This document shows, piece after piece, positions 52,981 to 62,546 of a stretch of DNA of 64,000 bases. The notes under the pieces were generated by a model that worked only from the letters and a program-made list of their open reading frames with translations, was not told where the DNA came from and did not search any database. A program made the position numbers and the translations under genes. The DNA comes from JALZUR01 sp965205365 (lineage in GTDB: Bacteria; Bdellovibrionota; Bdellovibrionia; Bdellovibrionales; UBA1609), in assembly GCA_965205365.1 (NCBI GenBank), contig CBDBGT010000013.1, positions 462,028 through 526,027 of the forward strand, given 5' to 3'. Position 1 is the stretch's first letter. Each line of letters opens with the position of its first letter.

Positions 52981-54480
52981 TTATTGACAAAGATCCGGCA
53001 TAATTGGGCAAATAATAGCGCATGTTTGAGGATCAAATGGACAGCTTCCACCGCCACCATCATCTACAATATCAGAAAGATCAGAGATTCTAATTGTTAA
53101 AGAACTTACAACCTTACCAGAAGCATCTTTAGCTGTAAGAACAGTTTCTCCTTTTGCCACAGCAGTTAAAGCACCTGAAGCATCAATTGTTGCAGCATCA
53201 GTGTTAGAACTTGTGTATTCAACAACATCCATATTTTTTACGTAAAAATTCTGAGTTTCCCCTGGATTGACATAAGTAGTGGCTGGAACAAAGTATGGAG
53301 TGTTTTTGCTTATTGCAGTAAAAGCGTTTAAAACATTAATTCTACAACCACACGCAACTTGTAATCCATCAATTTTATCACCAGTTGACTGAACTAAGGC
53401 TTCCATTTCTTCAGGAGTAAGGCTCATATCCTGAGCTTTTAAGAAAGCCAACGCACCAGAAACAAATGGAGTAGACATGGAAGTACCAGATAAGTTTTGA
53501 TATTTGTTCCTTGGAGTTGTGCTTATAATGTCCACACCTGGAGCAGCAATATCTACCCTATGAACACCATAGTTTGAAAAGCTTGCAAGTTTGTCATTTG
53601 CATCTGTTGCAGCAACAGAAATCACGTTGGAAAAAGGGGTATTTGTAGGATAAAAATTTGCAATATCATTATTTTTACTACTATTTGCAGCTGCAGCAAC
53701 AAAAATGATTCCAGCAGCTTGAGCTCTTTGAATGGCTTCAGTAATAGGCTGTGCTTCAGCCGCACTTACTGGAGCTCCCCAACTATTAGACATAATATGA
53801 ACACCCTGCTCAATTGCAAAATCAATTGCTTTAACAGCGTTCATTAAATCTCCCCCACCATTTTCATCTAAAAACCTAATTGGAACAATGGAAACAGTAG
53901 GACTTGCCCCTTGTGTTCCATTATTAACAGTCCCTGTCGCCCCTACTGAACCAGCACAATGAGTTCCATGGCCAGGATTTTGAAAGCTTGTTTCATCCAT
54001 TGGATCATCATCATCTTTTGCAAAGTCATAACCAGGAAGCATATTCGCTTTTAAAGATTCATGGTTATAGTCAGCACCTGTATCAATTACAGCAACCTTA
54101 ACCTCTCTTGAACCTGTGTTCCCAGCAGCAGCCCAGGCTTCTTGAGCACCCGTAATAACATTTGCATATTGATCTCTTAATGTAGCAAGTGGTGTGTAGT
54201 TTGCTTGAAAAATTCTAACCTCATAGTTTTTAACAACATACTCAACGCCTTTTATATTTTGCAAACGAGCTTTTTGACCCAAAGGAGCCTCTATTTTTGC
54301 AAGGTTTGCTGGATAATGAACCTCAGTAATTTCAGAGTTATCCCCTACGCCCATTACCTTTACTTCATTGAAAAGTGCACTAAAAGTCTTTTCATCCTTA
54401 AACTTTACAATATACTCTATGGCACTTACTGAAAATGCTGAAAATAAAACACTAAAAACAAGCAATACTTTCATACCCAT
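52981..54480 (-). CDS. Secreted subtilisin-like serine protease (S8)
   Basis: 499 residues. Signal peptide (cleavage after SVSA, residue 20), an I9-type propeptide to about 115, then the S8 catalytic domain with D133 (VAVIDTGADYNH), H171 (GHGTHCAG), oxyanion N266 and S334 (LSGTSMSTP). Residues ~395-470 look like a bacterial Ig-like (BIG2) domain, and a Cys-rich tail follows (CPFDPQTC...CPIMPDLC). It is probably a calcium-dependent extracellular protease. AAAGGA precedes the ATG. Confidence 0.93.
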   Translation of the reverse strand: MGMKVLLVFSVLFSAFSVSAIEYIVKFKDEKTFSALFNEVKVMGVGDNSEITEVHYPANLAKIEAPLGQKARLQNIKGVEYVVKNYEVRIFQANYTPLATLRDQYANVITGAQEAWAAAGNTGSREVKVAVIDTGADYNHESLKANMLPGYDFAKDDDDPMDETSFQNPGHGTHCAGSVGATGTVNNGTQGASPTVSIVPIRFLDENGGGDLMNAVKAIDFAIEQGVHIMSNSWGAPVSAAEAQPITEAIQRAQAAGIIFVAAAANSSKNNDIANFYPTNTPFSNVISVAATDANDKLASFSNYGVHRVDIAAPGVDIISTTPRNKYQNLSGTSMSTPFVSGALAFLKAQDMSLTPEEMEALVQSTGDKIDGLQVACGCRINVLNAFTAISKNTPYFVPATTYVNPGETQNFYVKNMDVVEYTSSNTDAATIDASGALTAVAKGETVLTAKDASGKVVSSLTIRISDLSDIVDDGGGGSCPFDPQTCAIICPIMPDLCQ

Positions 54481-54730
54481 AATAAACGTCCTTTCTTAAA
54501 TGAGTTTTAAATTACTGTTACAACAAAGGTATTCTCTCTACTATTCATAAGACCTGGCAAGAATGCTCATTACATAAGTCTAGTCTATTTAGACCTAGGC
54601 CTTTATGGATTAAAGATAGGTGGTGCCCTTTAGTCTTTTTTGTGCTCAATGGACAAGCAGTCATCCGTAGATACTTCTTAAAAAAATCTGTAAAGTTTTC
54701 AATTGAAAAATAACCTTATAAGGGGAAAAA

Positions 54731-56245
54731 ATGAAAATAATGACTTCTATTTTAGTTTTATTATTGGGCCCAAGCCTAGCTTTTGCAGAAATCAATCATA
54801 GCGTAGACTCTTTTTTCGGTGAAATTAATCATATTATAGGATCTATTATTTTCTTTGATGCGCTATTTTTTATAGAAGGAGTGTCACTGCCTTTAGCAGT
54901 GGCATGGCTTGTTGTAGGCGCAATATTTTTTACATTTAAAATGGGGTTTATTAACTTTACCCACGTTAAACATGCTGTGGATGTTGTTTGTGGAAAGTAT
55001 GTGTCTAAGGAGAAAAACCAAGATGACATTGGTGAGGTCACCCACTTTCAAGCACTCACAGCAGCTCTCTCAGCCACAGTTGGTCTAGGAAACATTGCAG
55101 GTGTTGCGGTTGCAATTAGCTTAGGAGGTCCTGGGGCAACGTTTTGGATGATTTTTGCAGGCCTTATAGGCATGGCCTCTAAGTTTACAGAATGTACCCT
55201 TGCACAAATTTATAAAATTAAGCGACCCAATGGCAAAGTTTTAGGTGGTCCAATGGAGTACTTATCAACAGGCCTTAAAGAAATTGGGTATACTAGACTA
55301 GGAAAAATACTGTCCGTTGTTTTTGCAGCTCTATGTATTGGCGGATCCTTTGGTGGCGGAGGTGCTTTCCAAGTAAATCAATCTTTATCAGCAGTAAAAT
55401 TATCAATTCCTATTTTTAGCCAACACCCTTGGCTTTACGGTGCTTTGTTCTCACTTTTTGTAGGAATTGTCATCATTGGTGGAATTAAAAGAATTGCCCT
55501 TACAGCTGAAAAAATAGTTCCCATTATGTGTGGGGTTTATTTACTAGTGAGCCTCTATATTATTCTCACTCATTTTTCACAAATCCCAGAGGCAATTGCT
55601 TCCATTTTTGCAGGAGCCTTTACACCTGAAGCTGGCTACGGTGGTTTTGTTGGAGTTTTAGTCGTAGGCTTTCAAAGAGCAGCCTTTTCCAATGAAGCTG
55701 GTATAGGCTCAGCTCCAATTGCTCACTCTGCAGCAAAAAGTGATCATCCAGTAAGAGAAGGTGTCGTGGCCTTATTAGAGCCACTAATTGATACAGTAAT
55801 TGTATGCACCATTACAGCCCTAGTTATTATAATTACAGGAGCTTATAATGCCCCCGAGTACGAAACCTTAAGAGTGGCTAAAGAAGGAGCTGCTCTTACT
55901 TCAGAGGCTTTTTCTTCTGTGATCTCTTGGTTTCCATGGGTGTTGTCAATAGCTGTAGTGCTTTTTGCTTTCTCTACAATTATTTCATGGTCCTACTATG
56001 GTGAGCGGTGCTGGGTATATTTATTTGGAGACAAGTACTCAATAGGATATAAAATACTGCTTTTAGTTGTTATATTCTGTGGAGCAATCACATCATCTAC
56101 AAACATTTTAGAGTTTGGTGATTTAATGATCTTAGGAATGGCGTTTCCAAATATTTTAGGCCTTTATTTCTTAAGTGGAAAGGTAAAAGAGTCTTTAAAA
56201 GATTATAACAACAAATATATACCTAAGAGTAAAAACACCACCTAA
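54731..56245 (+). CDS. Sodium:alanine/glycine symporter (AGCS family)
   Basis: 504 residues with about 11 membrane helices. AGCS landmarks: the FQALTAALSATVGLGNIAG region, KRPNGKVLGGPMEYLSTGL, the GFQRAAFSNEAGIGSAPIAHSAAK signature type, and SWSYYGERCWVY. A cleavable-looking hydrophobic start (SLAFAE) precedes it. It takes up alanine or glycine with sodium or protons, consistent with feeding on protein breakdown products from the neighbouring protease. AAGGGG is six bases before the ATG. Confidence 0.93.
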   Translation: MKIMTSILVLLLGPSLAFAEINHSVDSFFGEINHIIGSIIFFDALFFIEGVSLPLAVAWLVVGAIFFTFKMGFINFTHVKHAVDVVCGKYVSKEKNQDDIGEVTHFQALTAALSATVGLGNIAGVAVAISLGGPGATFWMIFAGLIGMASKFTECTLAQIYKIKRPNGKVLGGPMEYLSTGLKEIGYTRLGKILSVVFAALCIGGSFGGGGAFQVNQSLSAVKLSIPIFSQHPWLYGALFSLFVGIVIIGGIKRIALTAEKIVPIMCGVYLLVSLYIILTHFSQIPEAIASIFAGAFTPEAGYGGFVGVLVVGFQRAAFSNEAGIGSAPIAHSAAKSDHPVREGVVALLEPLIDTVIVCTITALVIIITGAYNAPEYETLRVAKEGAALTSEAFSSVISWFPWVLSIAVVLFAFSTIISWSYYGERCWVYLFGDKYSIGYKILLLVVIFCGAITSSTNILEFGDLMILGMAFPNILGLYFLSGKVKESLKDYNNKYIPKSKNTT

Positions 56246-56561
56246 AGGTAACTCTTCCCTCACTTAGGCCTAAGACAAAGATTATAACCATTGCGGTTTT
56301 TAAATCCACTGACCCATTATTAAGGCACTAAAAAATAAAGAGCTACTTGTTAATCATAAGGCTATTTAACCAGTTTAAACAGGTTTTTATGGAGTTTGAT
56401 TCTAACATGGCCCTCTCTTACAAGCCTTATACACAAAAGCATTGAGGATTTAACGCTGTGTTTAATTTTAAAAAATTTGACTCTATTTCTATGTACTGGC
56501 ATGAGTGCCACAGGACATTGCAATTATGCTTTATGACCAAAATTTATAAGGAGACACGAAA
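56246..56561 (+). other. Intergenic region with start of the 1,406-bp duplication
   Basis: 316 bp without a gene. The right 127 bp belong to the duplicated target, beginning at 56435. AAGGAG at 56549-56554 is the ribosome site of the next gene; no clear promoter hexamers are called. Confidence 0.5.
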
Positions 56562-57038
56562 ATGAATATCAAAACTAAAACACTAATAACCCTCATTGGG
56601 ATGGTTTTTTCAGTATCAGCATTTGCTACCAAAGGTGGAATCACTATTGAAGGTAAGTCAGACTATATTTGTAACATCGATTTTAAAGATACTACTGTAT
56701 TTACAGGCGAAGTGTTCACAAACGGGCAAAGTTTACAAATTTTTTTTATAAAAGGTAAAGAAGTAATTAAAATTGTTTACGCTGACACTGAACAACTTCC
56801 TGTAGGTGAAGCACGAAAAAAATTAGATGATTCTATTGCTGTTTCAGTATCACTTCTTGATGAAGTACCTTCTAAAAATGAAAAAGCGTTACTAATTAAC
56901 ATAGGTAGGGTTAACTGGTCTCAAGAAGAAATTTTATCCAACTCTTCTATGGCTAGTGGTTTACATAAGGGGTTTGTAATATTAGCGGATGAGGCTAAAA
57001 AAATCAAAGTAAACTGTTTTCATAAATCAATCCTATAG
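56562..57038 (+). CDS. Exported hypothetical protein, copy 1
   Basis: 158 residues with a signal peptide cleaved after SAFA (residue 22). The mature part begins TKGGITIEG, is strand-rich, and has two cysteines (YICNID and VNCFHK) near its ends that could pair in a disulfide. No family recognised. Strong AAGGAG eight bases before the ATG and a clear terminator after the stop, so it looks like an expressed single gene. An identical second copy lies at 59834. Confidence 0.7.
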   Translation: MNIKTKTLITLIGMVFSVSAFATKGGITIEGKSDYICNIDFKDTTVFTGEVFTNGQSLQIFFIKGKEVIKIVYADTEQLPVGEARKKLDDSIAVSVSLLDEVPSKNEKALLINIGRVNWSQEEILSNSSMASGLHKGFVILADEAKKIKVNCFHKSIL

Positions 57039-57054
57039 CAATTAATTTGTAATC

Positions 57055-57080
57055 AAAGAAGCAACAATGGTTGCTTCTTT
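57055..57080 (+). terminator. Intrinsic terminator after exported protein, copy 1
   Basis: Perfect eleven-base stem AAAGAAGCAAC / GTTGCTTCTTT with an AATG loop, followed by T residues, 17 bases after the stop at 57038. Confidence 0.85.
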
Positions 57081-57374
57081 TGATAATCATCAAGAGACCT
57101 ATACTTACAAAACCAGACCATACAAGAATAGCCAATATAGTGACAAACCTATTTAGTGGATGACTTTTCTTTTTCAAGCCTAGAAATTAAATTGTGTAAT
57201 TGTGATTTAGTTTCTAAACTCATTTAAAAACCTTAGCTTTAATGAGACTTAAAATTATAAAACTTAGCTGTTTTAACTCTATATTAACCTAAGTTTTGAA
57301 TAAATAAAAGATCACCTTAAGCCTTTTGTAAGATGTAGTTGTTTTTTACTCTGATTTAAAAAAAAGAGCTTTGA

Positions 57375-57770
57375 ATGATCAAAGAGAATCAAATTGTAGA
57401 AGTTTTTACTCTTGTTGGCGACTTTATTTTAGGACTAAATTACGAACAGCACAAACTCACACCCAGCAAAAGGAAGAGGGGTTTTCCCCCTGGGTTATCT
57501 GAATCTGAAGTCATCACCATCTGTTTATTATTCCAATTTTCCGGCTTTAGAAATTTTAAAGCTTTCTATACAGGTGAAAATGCATATATTGAAAGTTGGT
57601 TTTCAAGTTTAAAAAAAGAATTTTTATATAGAAAAAACTATACTGGAGAAAGAGAATTAAGATGGTTAGTATTTGAATATATTGAGGTTTGGTATAACAA
57701 GAAAAGAAGACATTCTTCTCTTGATTATCAAAGCCCTAAAGGGTATGCAATTAAACACAACCTCCCATAG
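57375..57770 (+). pseudogene. Chimeric IS982/IS3 transposase ORF, copy 1
   Basis: 131 residues. The first ~67 match the start of the IS982-type transposase at 17388 with scattered differences. At about 57574 the frame passes directly into the C-terminus of an IS3-family orfB: AYIESWFSSLKKEF with the catalytic Glu, then WYNKKRRHSSLDYQSPKGY. Neither part has a full catalytic core, so it is not a working transposase. The IS982-derived flank starts near 57300; its outer end is lost. Confidence 0.85.
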
Positions 57771-57840
57771 GAAAAAGTGCCCTATTTCTTTGGGGAAATC
57801 CAACTTATGGAGGTTTTTCACATAACCAGAAAAGTTTTAT

Positions 57841-59706
57841 CCTGACTTCGACACTCCTGTTAAAAAGCCCCTCTTGAGTTCAAATATACGCACCAGAGAA
57901 GGTTAAAAAGTCTAAAACTCGAAATGTAGTGACCCCTTTTTTTTCTTTACAAGTATTTTTAGGCTAGTAATTTTAATAGCCATGTTTATTCGAGAAGTAA
58001 AAAAACCAAACGGAAGTGTTTCAATTAGAATAGTTGAATCTACTCGAGTAAAAAATAAAGTTATTCAAAAAGTCATTAGAACTCTGGGACAACACAAGGA
58101 TGCAAGAGAAATAGCCATTATTAAGAAAGCAGCACAGGACTTAATAATAGAGCTAAAAAACACAAGAAACCCAGCCCTTCCTGGAATGGAAGAAACTGTG
58201 CACTCCACGACTTGCACAAAAAAAGCCAGCACAAGAAACCCAGAGCTAGTGGATATAAAGAATCTATCTGAGCAAGGTCGTGTTAACCAAGGCATTCACA
58301 CAGTTTTAGGCAAAGTTTATAATCAAATGAACTTTAACGATATCATAAAAAACACAAAAAAAGATGATGAGTGGAACTCTATTCTTCAAGATTGTGTTTT
58401 AGCAAGAATCTCTAGGCCGCAGAGTAAAAGAAAAACAGCAGATAGCTTAAAAAAAGTTTTCTCAAAACCCCTTCCTCTTCATAAGATATACCGTATGATG
58501 GACAGAGTTTTTCTAAACGAAGAAAGACTAAAATCAAAAGTCTTAAATTCCACTCTAAACCTTTTTAATGACCAGGTTGACGTTATGTTCTTTGATGTCA
58601 CAACGCTATATTTTGAAAGCTTTACTTCAGATGAACTTAGAGCCAATGGTTTTAGTAAGGATGCTAAGTTTAAAGAAACTCAAGTTGTTCTCGCCTTGGT
58701 TACAAACTCACAGGGACACCCAGTAACTTATGAGCTTTTTCCTGGCAACACTTATGAGGGCAACACATTAATAGAGATAGTTAAAAACTTAAAAACCCGT
58801 TTTAATGTAAATCAAGTTACCCTTGTGGCTGATAGAGGTATGTTTAATGAGGCAAACTTAGTTTTACTAGAAGCTGAAAACATTCATTATATTGTGGGGG
58901 CTAAGTTAAAATCTTTACCAAAGAATTTAAAAGAAGAAATCTGTCATAAAAACTTTAAACCCCATGTGGTGAGCAATGAACTGCAGTGGGTTAGAGAGTT
59001 TGAGCACAAGAAAAGAAGGCTTGTTGTTGGGTATTCTAATAAAAGAGCTTATAAAGATGCATTTGACCGGGAAAAGATAATTGTTCGTCTTTTAAAGAAA
59101 GCCAAAGATGGAAAACTTAAAGCAAGTGACCTTATAACTAATTATGGAACGAAAAAGTACCTTAAGTCTTTTAAGGGGGATGTAGAGGTTGATAAGTGTA
59201 AGATTAGTAGAGACGCTCAGTGGGATGGTTTTCATGGTGTCATTACAAATCTTGAAGACAAGTCTGCAGCTGAAGTTTTAGAGCGTTATAGAGGGCTGTG
59301 GAAAATAGAACAAGCGTTTAGAATAAGTAAGACAGATTTAAAGATGCGACCTATTTTTCATTGGAAGTCTGAGAGGATTAAGGCTCATATTGGAATTTGT
59401 TTTCTAGCATATGCAATTGTTTGTAGAGTAAATAAGCTTATTAAGGAAAACCAATTAGAGTTTAGTTTTTTAGATCTTAAAGAGGAGTTAAATAGAGATG
59501 AGTACAGTGTTTTAAAAGACTCTAGTACGGGGCGATTTTATGAGCTTGTATCTAAGACTACTCCTGTTTTAAAGAAAATTTACCAAGTTTTAAACCTTAA
59601 GAGAAAGGACTGTATTCGCCTAGTTAAAGAGCAAATGTAGTGACCCCAGCAAAATCTAAGCACTTGATTTTATTAGCTTTATGCGCCGTGTTGTGTCGAA
59701 GTCAGG
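57841..59706 (+). mobile_element. IS1634-type insertion sequence, copy 2
   Basis: 1,866 bp with the same perfect 14-bp inverted repeats as copy 1 and about half a dozen base differences from it. It is flanked by 1,406-bp direct repeats. It inserted inside an IS5-type pseudogene: the 5' start of that gene is present on both sides, while its continuation follows only on the right. Confidence 0.93.
57982..59640 (+). CDS. IS1634-family DDE transposase, copy 2
   Basis: 552 residues, same as 14675-16333 except Gly for Asp near residue 98. Full-length frame with all DDE landmarks. The near-identity of the two copies suggests that at least one is or was recently active. Confidence 0.93.
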   Translation: MFIREVKKPNGSVSIRIVESTRVKNKVIQKVIRTLGQHKDAREIAIIKKAAQDLIIELKNTRNPALPGMEETVHSTTCTKKASTRNPELVDIKNLSEQGRVNQGIHTVLGKVYNQMNFNDIIKNTKKDDEWNSILQDCVLARISRPQSKRKTADSLKKVFSKPLPLHKIYRMMDRVFLNEERLKSKVLNSTLNLFNDQVDVMFFDVTTLYFESFTSDELRANGFSKDAKFKETQVVLALVTNSQGHPVTYELFPGNTYEGNTLIEIVKNLKTRFNVNQVTLVADRGMFNEANLVLLEAENIHYIVGAKLKSLPKNLKEEICHKNFKPHVVSNELQWVREFEHKKRRLVVGYSNKRAYKDAFDREKIIVRLLKKAKDGKLKASDLITNYGTKKYLKSFKGDVEVDKCKISRDAQWDGFHGVITNLEDKSAAEVLERYRGLWKIEQAFRISKTDLKMRPIFHWKSERIKAHIGICFLAYAIVCRVNKLIKENQLEFSFLDLKEELNRDEYSVLKDSSTGRFYELVSKTTPVLKKIYQVLNLKRKDCIRLVKEQM

Positions 59707-59833
59707 AAAAGCATTGAGGATTTAACGCTGTGTTTAATTTTAAAAAATTTGACTCTATTTCTATGTACTGGCATGAGTGCCACAGGACATTGCAATTATG
59801 CTTTATGACCAAAATTTATAAGGAGACACGAAA

Positions 59834-60310
59834 ATGAATATCAAAACTAAAACACTAATAACCCTCATTGGGATGGTTTTTTCAGTATCAGCATTTGCTA
59901 CCAAAGGTGGAATCACTATTGAAGGTAAGTCAGACTATATTTGTAACATCGATTTTAAAGATACTACTGTATTTACAGGCGAAGTGTTCACAAACGGGCA
60001 AAGTTTACAAATTTTTTTTATAAAAGGTAAAGAAGTAATTAAAATTGTTTACGCTGACACTGAACAACTTCCTGTAGGTGAAGCACGAAAAAAATTAGAT
60101 GATTCTATTGCTGTTTCAGTATCACTTCTTGATGAAGTACCTTCTAAAAATGAAAAAGCGTTACTAATTAACATAGGTAGGGTTAACTGGTCTCAAGAAG
60201 AAATTTTATCCAACTCTTCTATGGCTAGTGGTTTACATAAGGGGTTTGTAATATTAGCGGATGAGGCTAAAAAAATCAAAGTAAACTGTTTTCATAAATC
60301 AATCCTATAG
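59834..60310 (+). CDS. Exported hypothetical protein, copy 2
   Basis: Identical in sequence to the 158-residue protein at 56562, including ribosome site and the 127 bp upstream that lie in the duplication. If the promoter is within that 127 bp, both genes are expressed and dosage is doubled; otherwise this copy depends on read-through from the IS. Confidence 0.7.
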   Translation: MNIKTKTLITLIGMVFSVSAFATKGGITIEGKSDYICNIDFKDTTVFTGEVFTNGQSLQIFFIKGKEVIKIVYADTEQLPVGEARKKLDDSIAVSVSLLDEVPSKNEKALLINIGRVNWSQEEILSNSSMASGLHKGFVILADEAKKIKVNCFHKSIL

Positions 60311-60326
60311 CAATTAATTTGTAATC

Positions 60327-60352
60327 AAAGAAGCAACAATGGTTGCTTCTTT
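60327..60352 (+). terminator. Intrinsic terminator after exported protein, copy 2
   Basis: Same eleven-base stem and T tract as at 57055, inside the right repeat. Confidence 0.85.
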
Positions 60353-60646
60353 TGATAATCATCAAGAGACCTATACTTACAAAACCAGACCATACAAGAA
60401 TAGCCAATATAGTGACAAACCTATTTAGTGGATGACTTTTCTTTTTCAAGCCTAGAAATTAAATTGTGTAATTGTGATTTAGTTTCTAAACTCATTTAAA
60501 AACCTTAGCTTTAATGAGACTTAAAATTATAAAACTTAGCTGTTTTAACTCTATATTAACCTAAGTTTTGAATAAATAAAAGATCACCTTAAGCCTTTTG
60601 TAAGATGTAGTTGTTTTTTACTCTGATTTAAAAAAAAGAGCTTTGA

Positions 60647-61042
60647 ATGATCAAAGAGAATCAAATTGTAGAAGTTTTTACTCTTGTTGGCGACTTTATT
60701 TTAGGACTAAATTACGAACAGCACAAACTCACACCCAGCAAAAGGAAGAGGGGTTTTCCCCCTGGGTTATCTGAATCTGAAGTCATCACCATCTGTTTAT
60801 TATTCCAATTTTCCGGCTTTAGAAATTTTAAAGCTTTCTATACAGGTGAAAATGCATATATTGAAAGTTGGTTTTCAAGTTTAAAAAAAGAATTTTTATA
60901 TAGAAAAAACTATACTGGAGAAAGAGAATTAAGATGGTTAGTATTTGAATATATTGAGGTTTGGTATAACAAGAAAAGAAGACATTCTTCTCTTGATTAT
61001 CAAAGCCCTAAAGGGTATGCAATTAAACACAACCTCCCATAG
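60647..61042 (+). pseudogene. Chimeric IS982/IS3 transposase ORF, copy 2
   Basis: Identical copy of the ORF at 57375, carried in the right 1,406-bp repeat. Not functional for the reasons given there. Confidence 0.85.
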
Positions 61043-61078
61043 GAAAAAGTGCCCTATTTCTTTGGGGAAATCCAACTT

Positions 61079-61845
61079 ATGGAGGTTTTTCACATAACCA
61101 GAAAAGTTTTATCAGATTCTTTATGGAGACAACTTGAAGTTATTTTAGTTTCTCACAATTGCAGAAGATCAAAAAATAATCGTAACGTTATGGAAGCTTA
61201 GAACTGACAGTCCTTAGAGAGATGTTCCAGAAAAATTTTGCCCTTGGAAAACAGCCTACAATCACTTTAACCGCTGGACACAAAAAGGCTGATGGGATAA
61301 TTTTTTTGCTGTACAAGAAGAAATTGATACAAAGTGGGTGTCCATTGACGGAACTTACATACGCACTCATCAGCATGCTAGTGGAGCTAGGCGTGGAGAA
61401 GAGCGTGCAATTGGAAAATCTGCAGGTGGAGCCACAACAAAAATACACATGGCCTGTGATGCCCATGGAAATCCGATCTGTTTTGAAGTCACTGGGGGCC
61501 AAGTGCACGACAGTAAAGCTGCACCCAGCTTAATTAAAAAAGTAGAAGGTGAAAACCTTCTAGCTGACAAAGGTTATGACTTAAAAGAGATACGGCAATT
61601 AGCACGTGATAAAAATATCAACCCAATGATTCCAAGAAAATCAAACAGCAAAAAGTCAAATCATGAGTTAGATAAACATACTTATAAAGCAAGACATCAG
61701 GTGGAGAATGTGTTTGCAAGACTTAAACTGTAATAGTTTAGAAGTATTGCCACACGTTTTGAAAAGCTAGCAAGAAACTTCAAGGCAACCCTCTCTCTAG
61801 CCTGTACTTTTATTTGGCTAAAGCTTACCACTGTTGGTCCAGGGT
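61079..61845 (+). pseudogene. IS5-family transposase pseudogene
   Basis: Begins ATG at 61079 and reads VLSDSLWRQLEVIL, the usual IS5 start. It then has stops and a short deletion before PEKFCPWKTAYNHFNRW, an intact middle with the first Asp (WVSIDGTYIRTHQHASG) and ADKGYDLKEI, the C-terminal VENVFARLKL, then TAA TAG in frame before FRSIATRFEKLARNF. Several nonsense codons and a deletion make it inactive. Its first 34 bases are repeated at 57807-57840 by the IS1634 duplication. Distinct from the IS5 remnant at 50250. Confidence 0.85.
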
Positions 61846-61872
61846 TATGAGGACACGCCTTAGTCACTCATC

Positions 61873-61998
61873 TTAAAGCAACTTTTGTTTTTTTTGAAAA
61901 CCTTTAAGTTCTAAAACACCCTCTTTTAAAATCTCTGCAATATCTTCTAAGTCTGTAAATTCATCATTTTCTCTAAACTTAAAAGCTGCGCACAAAAG
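61873..61998 (-). pseudogene. 3' fragment of an unidentified gene
   Basis: About 42 codons on the minus strand ending LKGFQKKQKLL, open upstream only to about 62000. It looks like the tail of a truncated gene; no family recognised. The rest of 61846-62097 holds nothing else. Confidence 0.35.
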
Positions 61999-62097
61999 AA
62001 GTTTAAAAGTCTAAAACCCAAAAAAATAATCTGTACCTTAAAAATGATCTATTCCATTCTTGCACAGTCCATTCTATGAGTCTGAACTTTTTATTTT

Positions 62098-62400
62098 CTA
62101 GTCCGAATCAGAACCTAGACTTTCTAAAATTTTTATTTCTTTGTCGGAGAACTTACTTAACTGTTGCTCTAATACTTCCTTTATCAAATTTAATACATGA
62201 AGATTCGTAGGTTTAATCTTTCCCAGGGCCCAGGCGGCGCTCATACGAACATATTTATTTGGATTTTTTAAGACCTCAGCTACTGCCAAGTGAATTTGAG
62301 GATCCGTAGGTTTAATCTTTCCCAGGATCCAGGCGGCCCTGTCACGAACATATTGATCTGGATCTTTTAAGGCCTCAGCTAACCTAAATGCGACAAAAAT
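62098..62400 (-). pseudogene. HEAT-repeat protein fragment
   Basis: Two repeats of about 32 residues on the minus strand (LAEALKDPDQYVRDRAAWIL and VAEVLKNPNKYVRMSAAWAL, both followed by GKIKPT), the PBS-lyase/HEAT pattern, then a helical tail to the stop at 62098. The frame is closed just upstream, next to the left end of the IS3-type element, so the N-terminus is probably lost. The 63-residue ORF from TTG 62289 is only part of it. The repeats also share long identical DNA words. Confidence 0.7.
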
Positions 62401-62546
62401 TTAAAGAGTTTTAAAGAAGAAAAAGATTGAAACCCCCGGTTTTTGGATAGTTGGGACCTGAGAGAAAAATTAATTATTTAAAATTCAGTTTAACTTTTGA
62501 AATCCACTTTATTTAAACAATATCAGGGGCTTAAAAAGGAAAACAC

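Larger units (their letters stand above)
56435..57840. repeat. 1,406-bp direct repeat, left copy (target duplication)
   Basis: Identical by eye to 59707-61112, the two copies lying exactly 3,272 bases apart with the IS1634-type element between. Each end of the repeat abuts the 14-bp inverted repeat with no extra base. The repeat carries the 158-residue exported-protein gene, its terminator, the chimeric IS982/IS3 ORF and the first 34 bases of an IS5-type transposase gene. Confidence 0.9.
59707..61112. repeat. 1,406-bp direct repeat, right copy
   Basis: Second copy of the target duplication; the match to 56435-57840 continues without a seen mismatch and ends after base 61112 (the next base agrees by chance). 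To the right the sequence continues into the rest of the IS5-type pseudogene, identifying this as the original junction. Confidence 0.9.

Noticed and set aside
61222..61533. 103-residue plus-strand ORF and its antisense partner at 61188-61508
   Set aside because: Both are out of frame with the IS5 transposase remnant, whose residues are recognisable in the correct frames.
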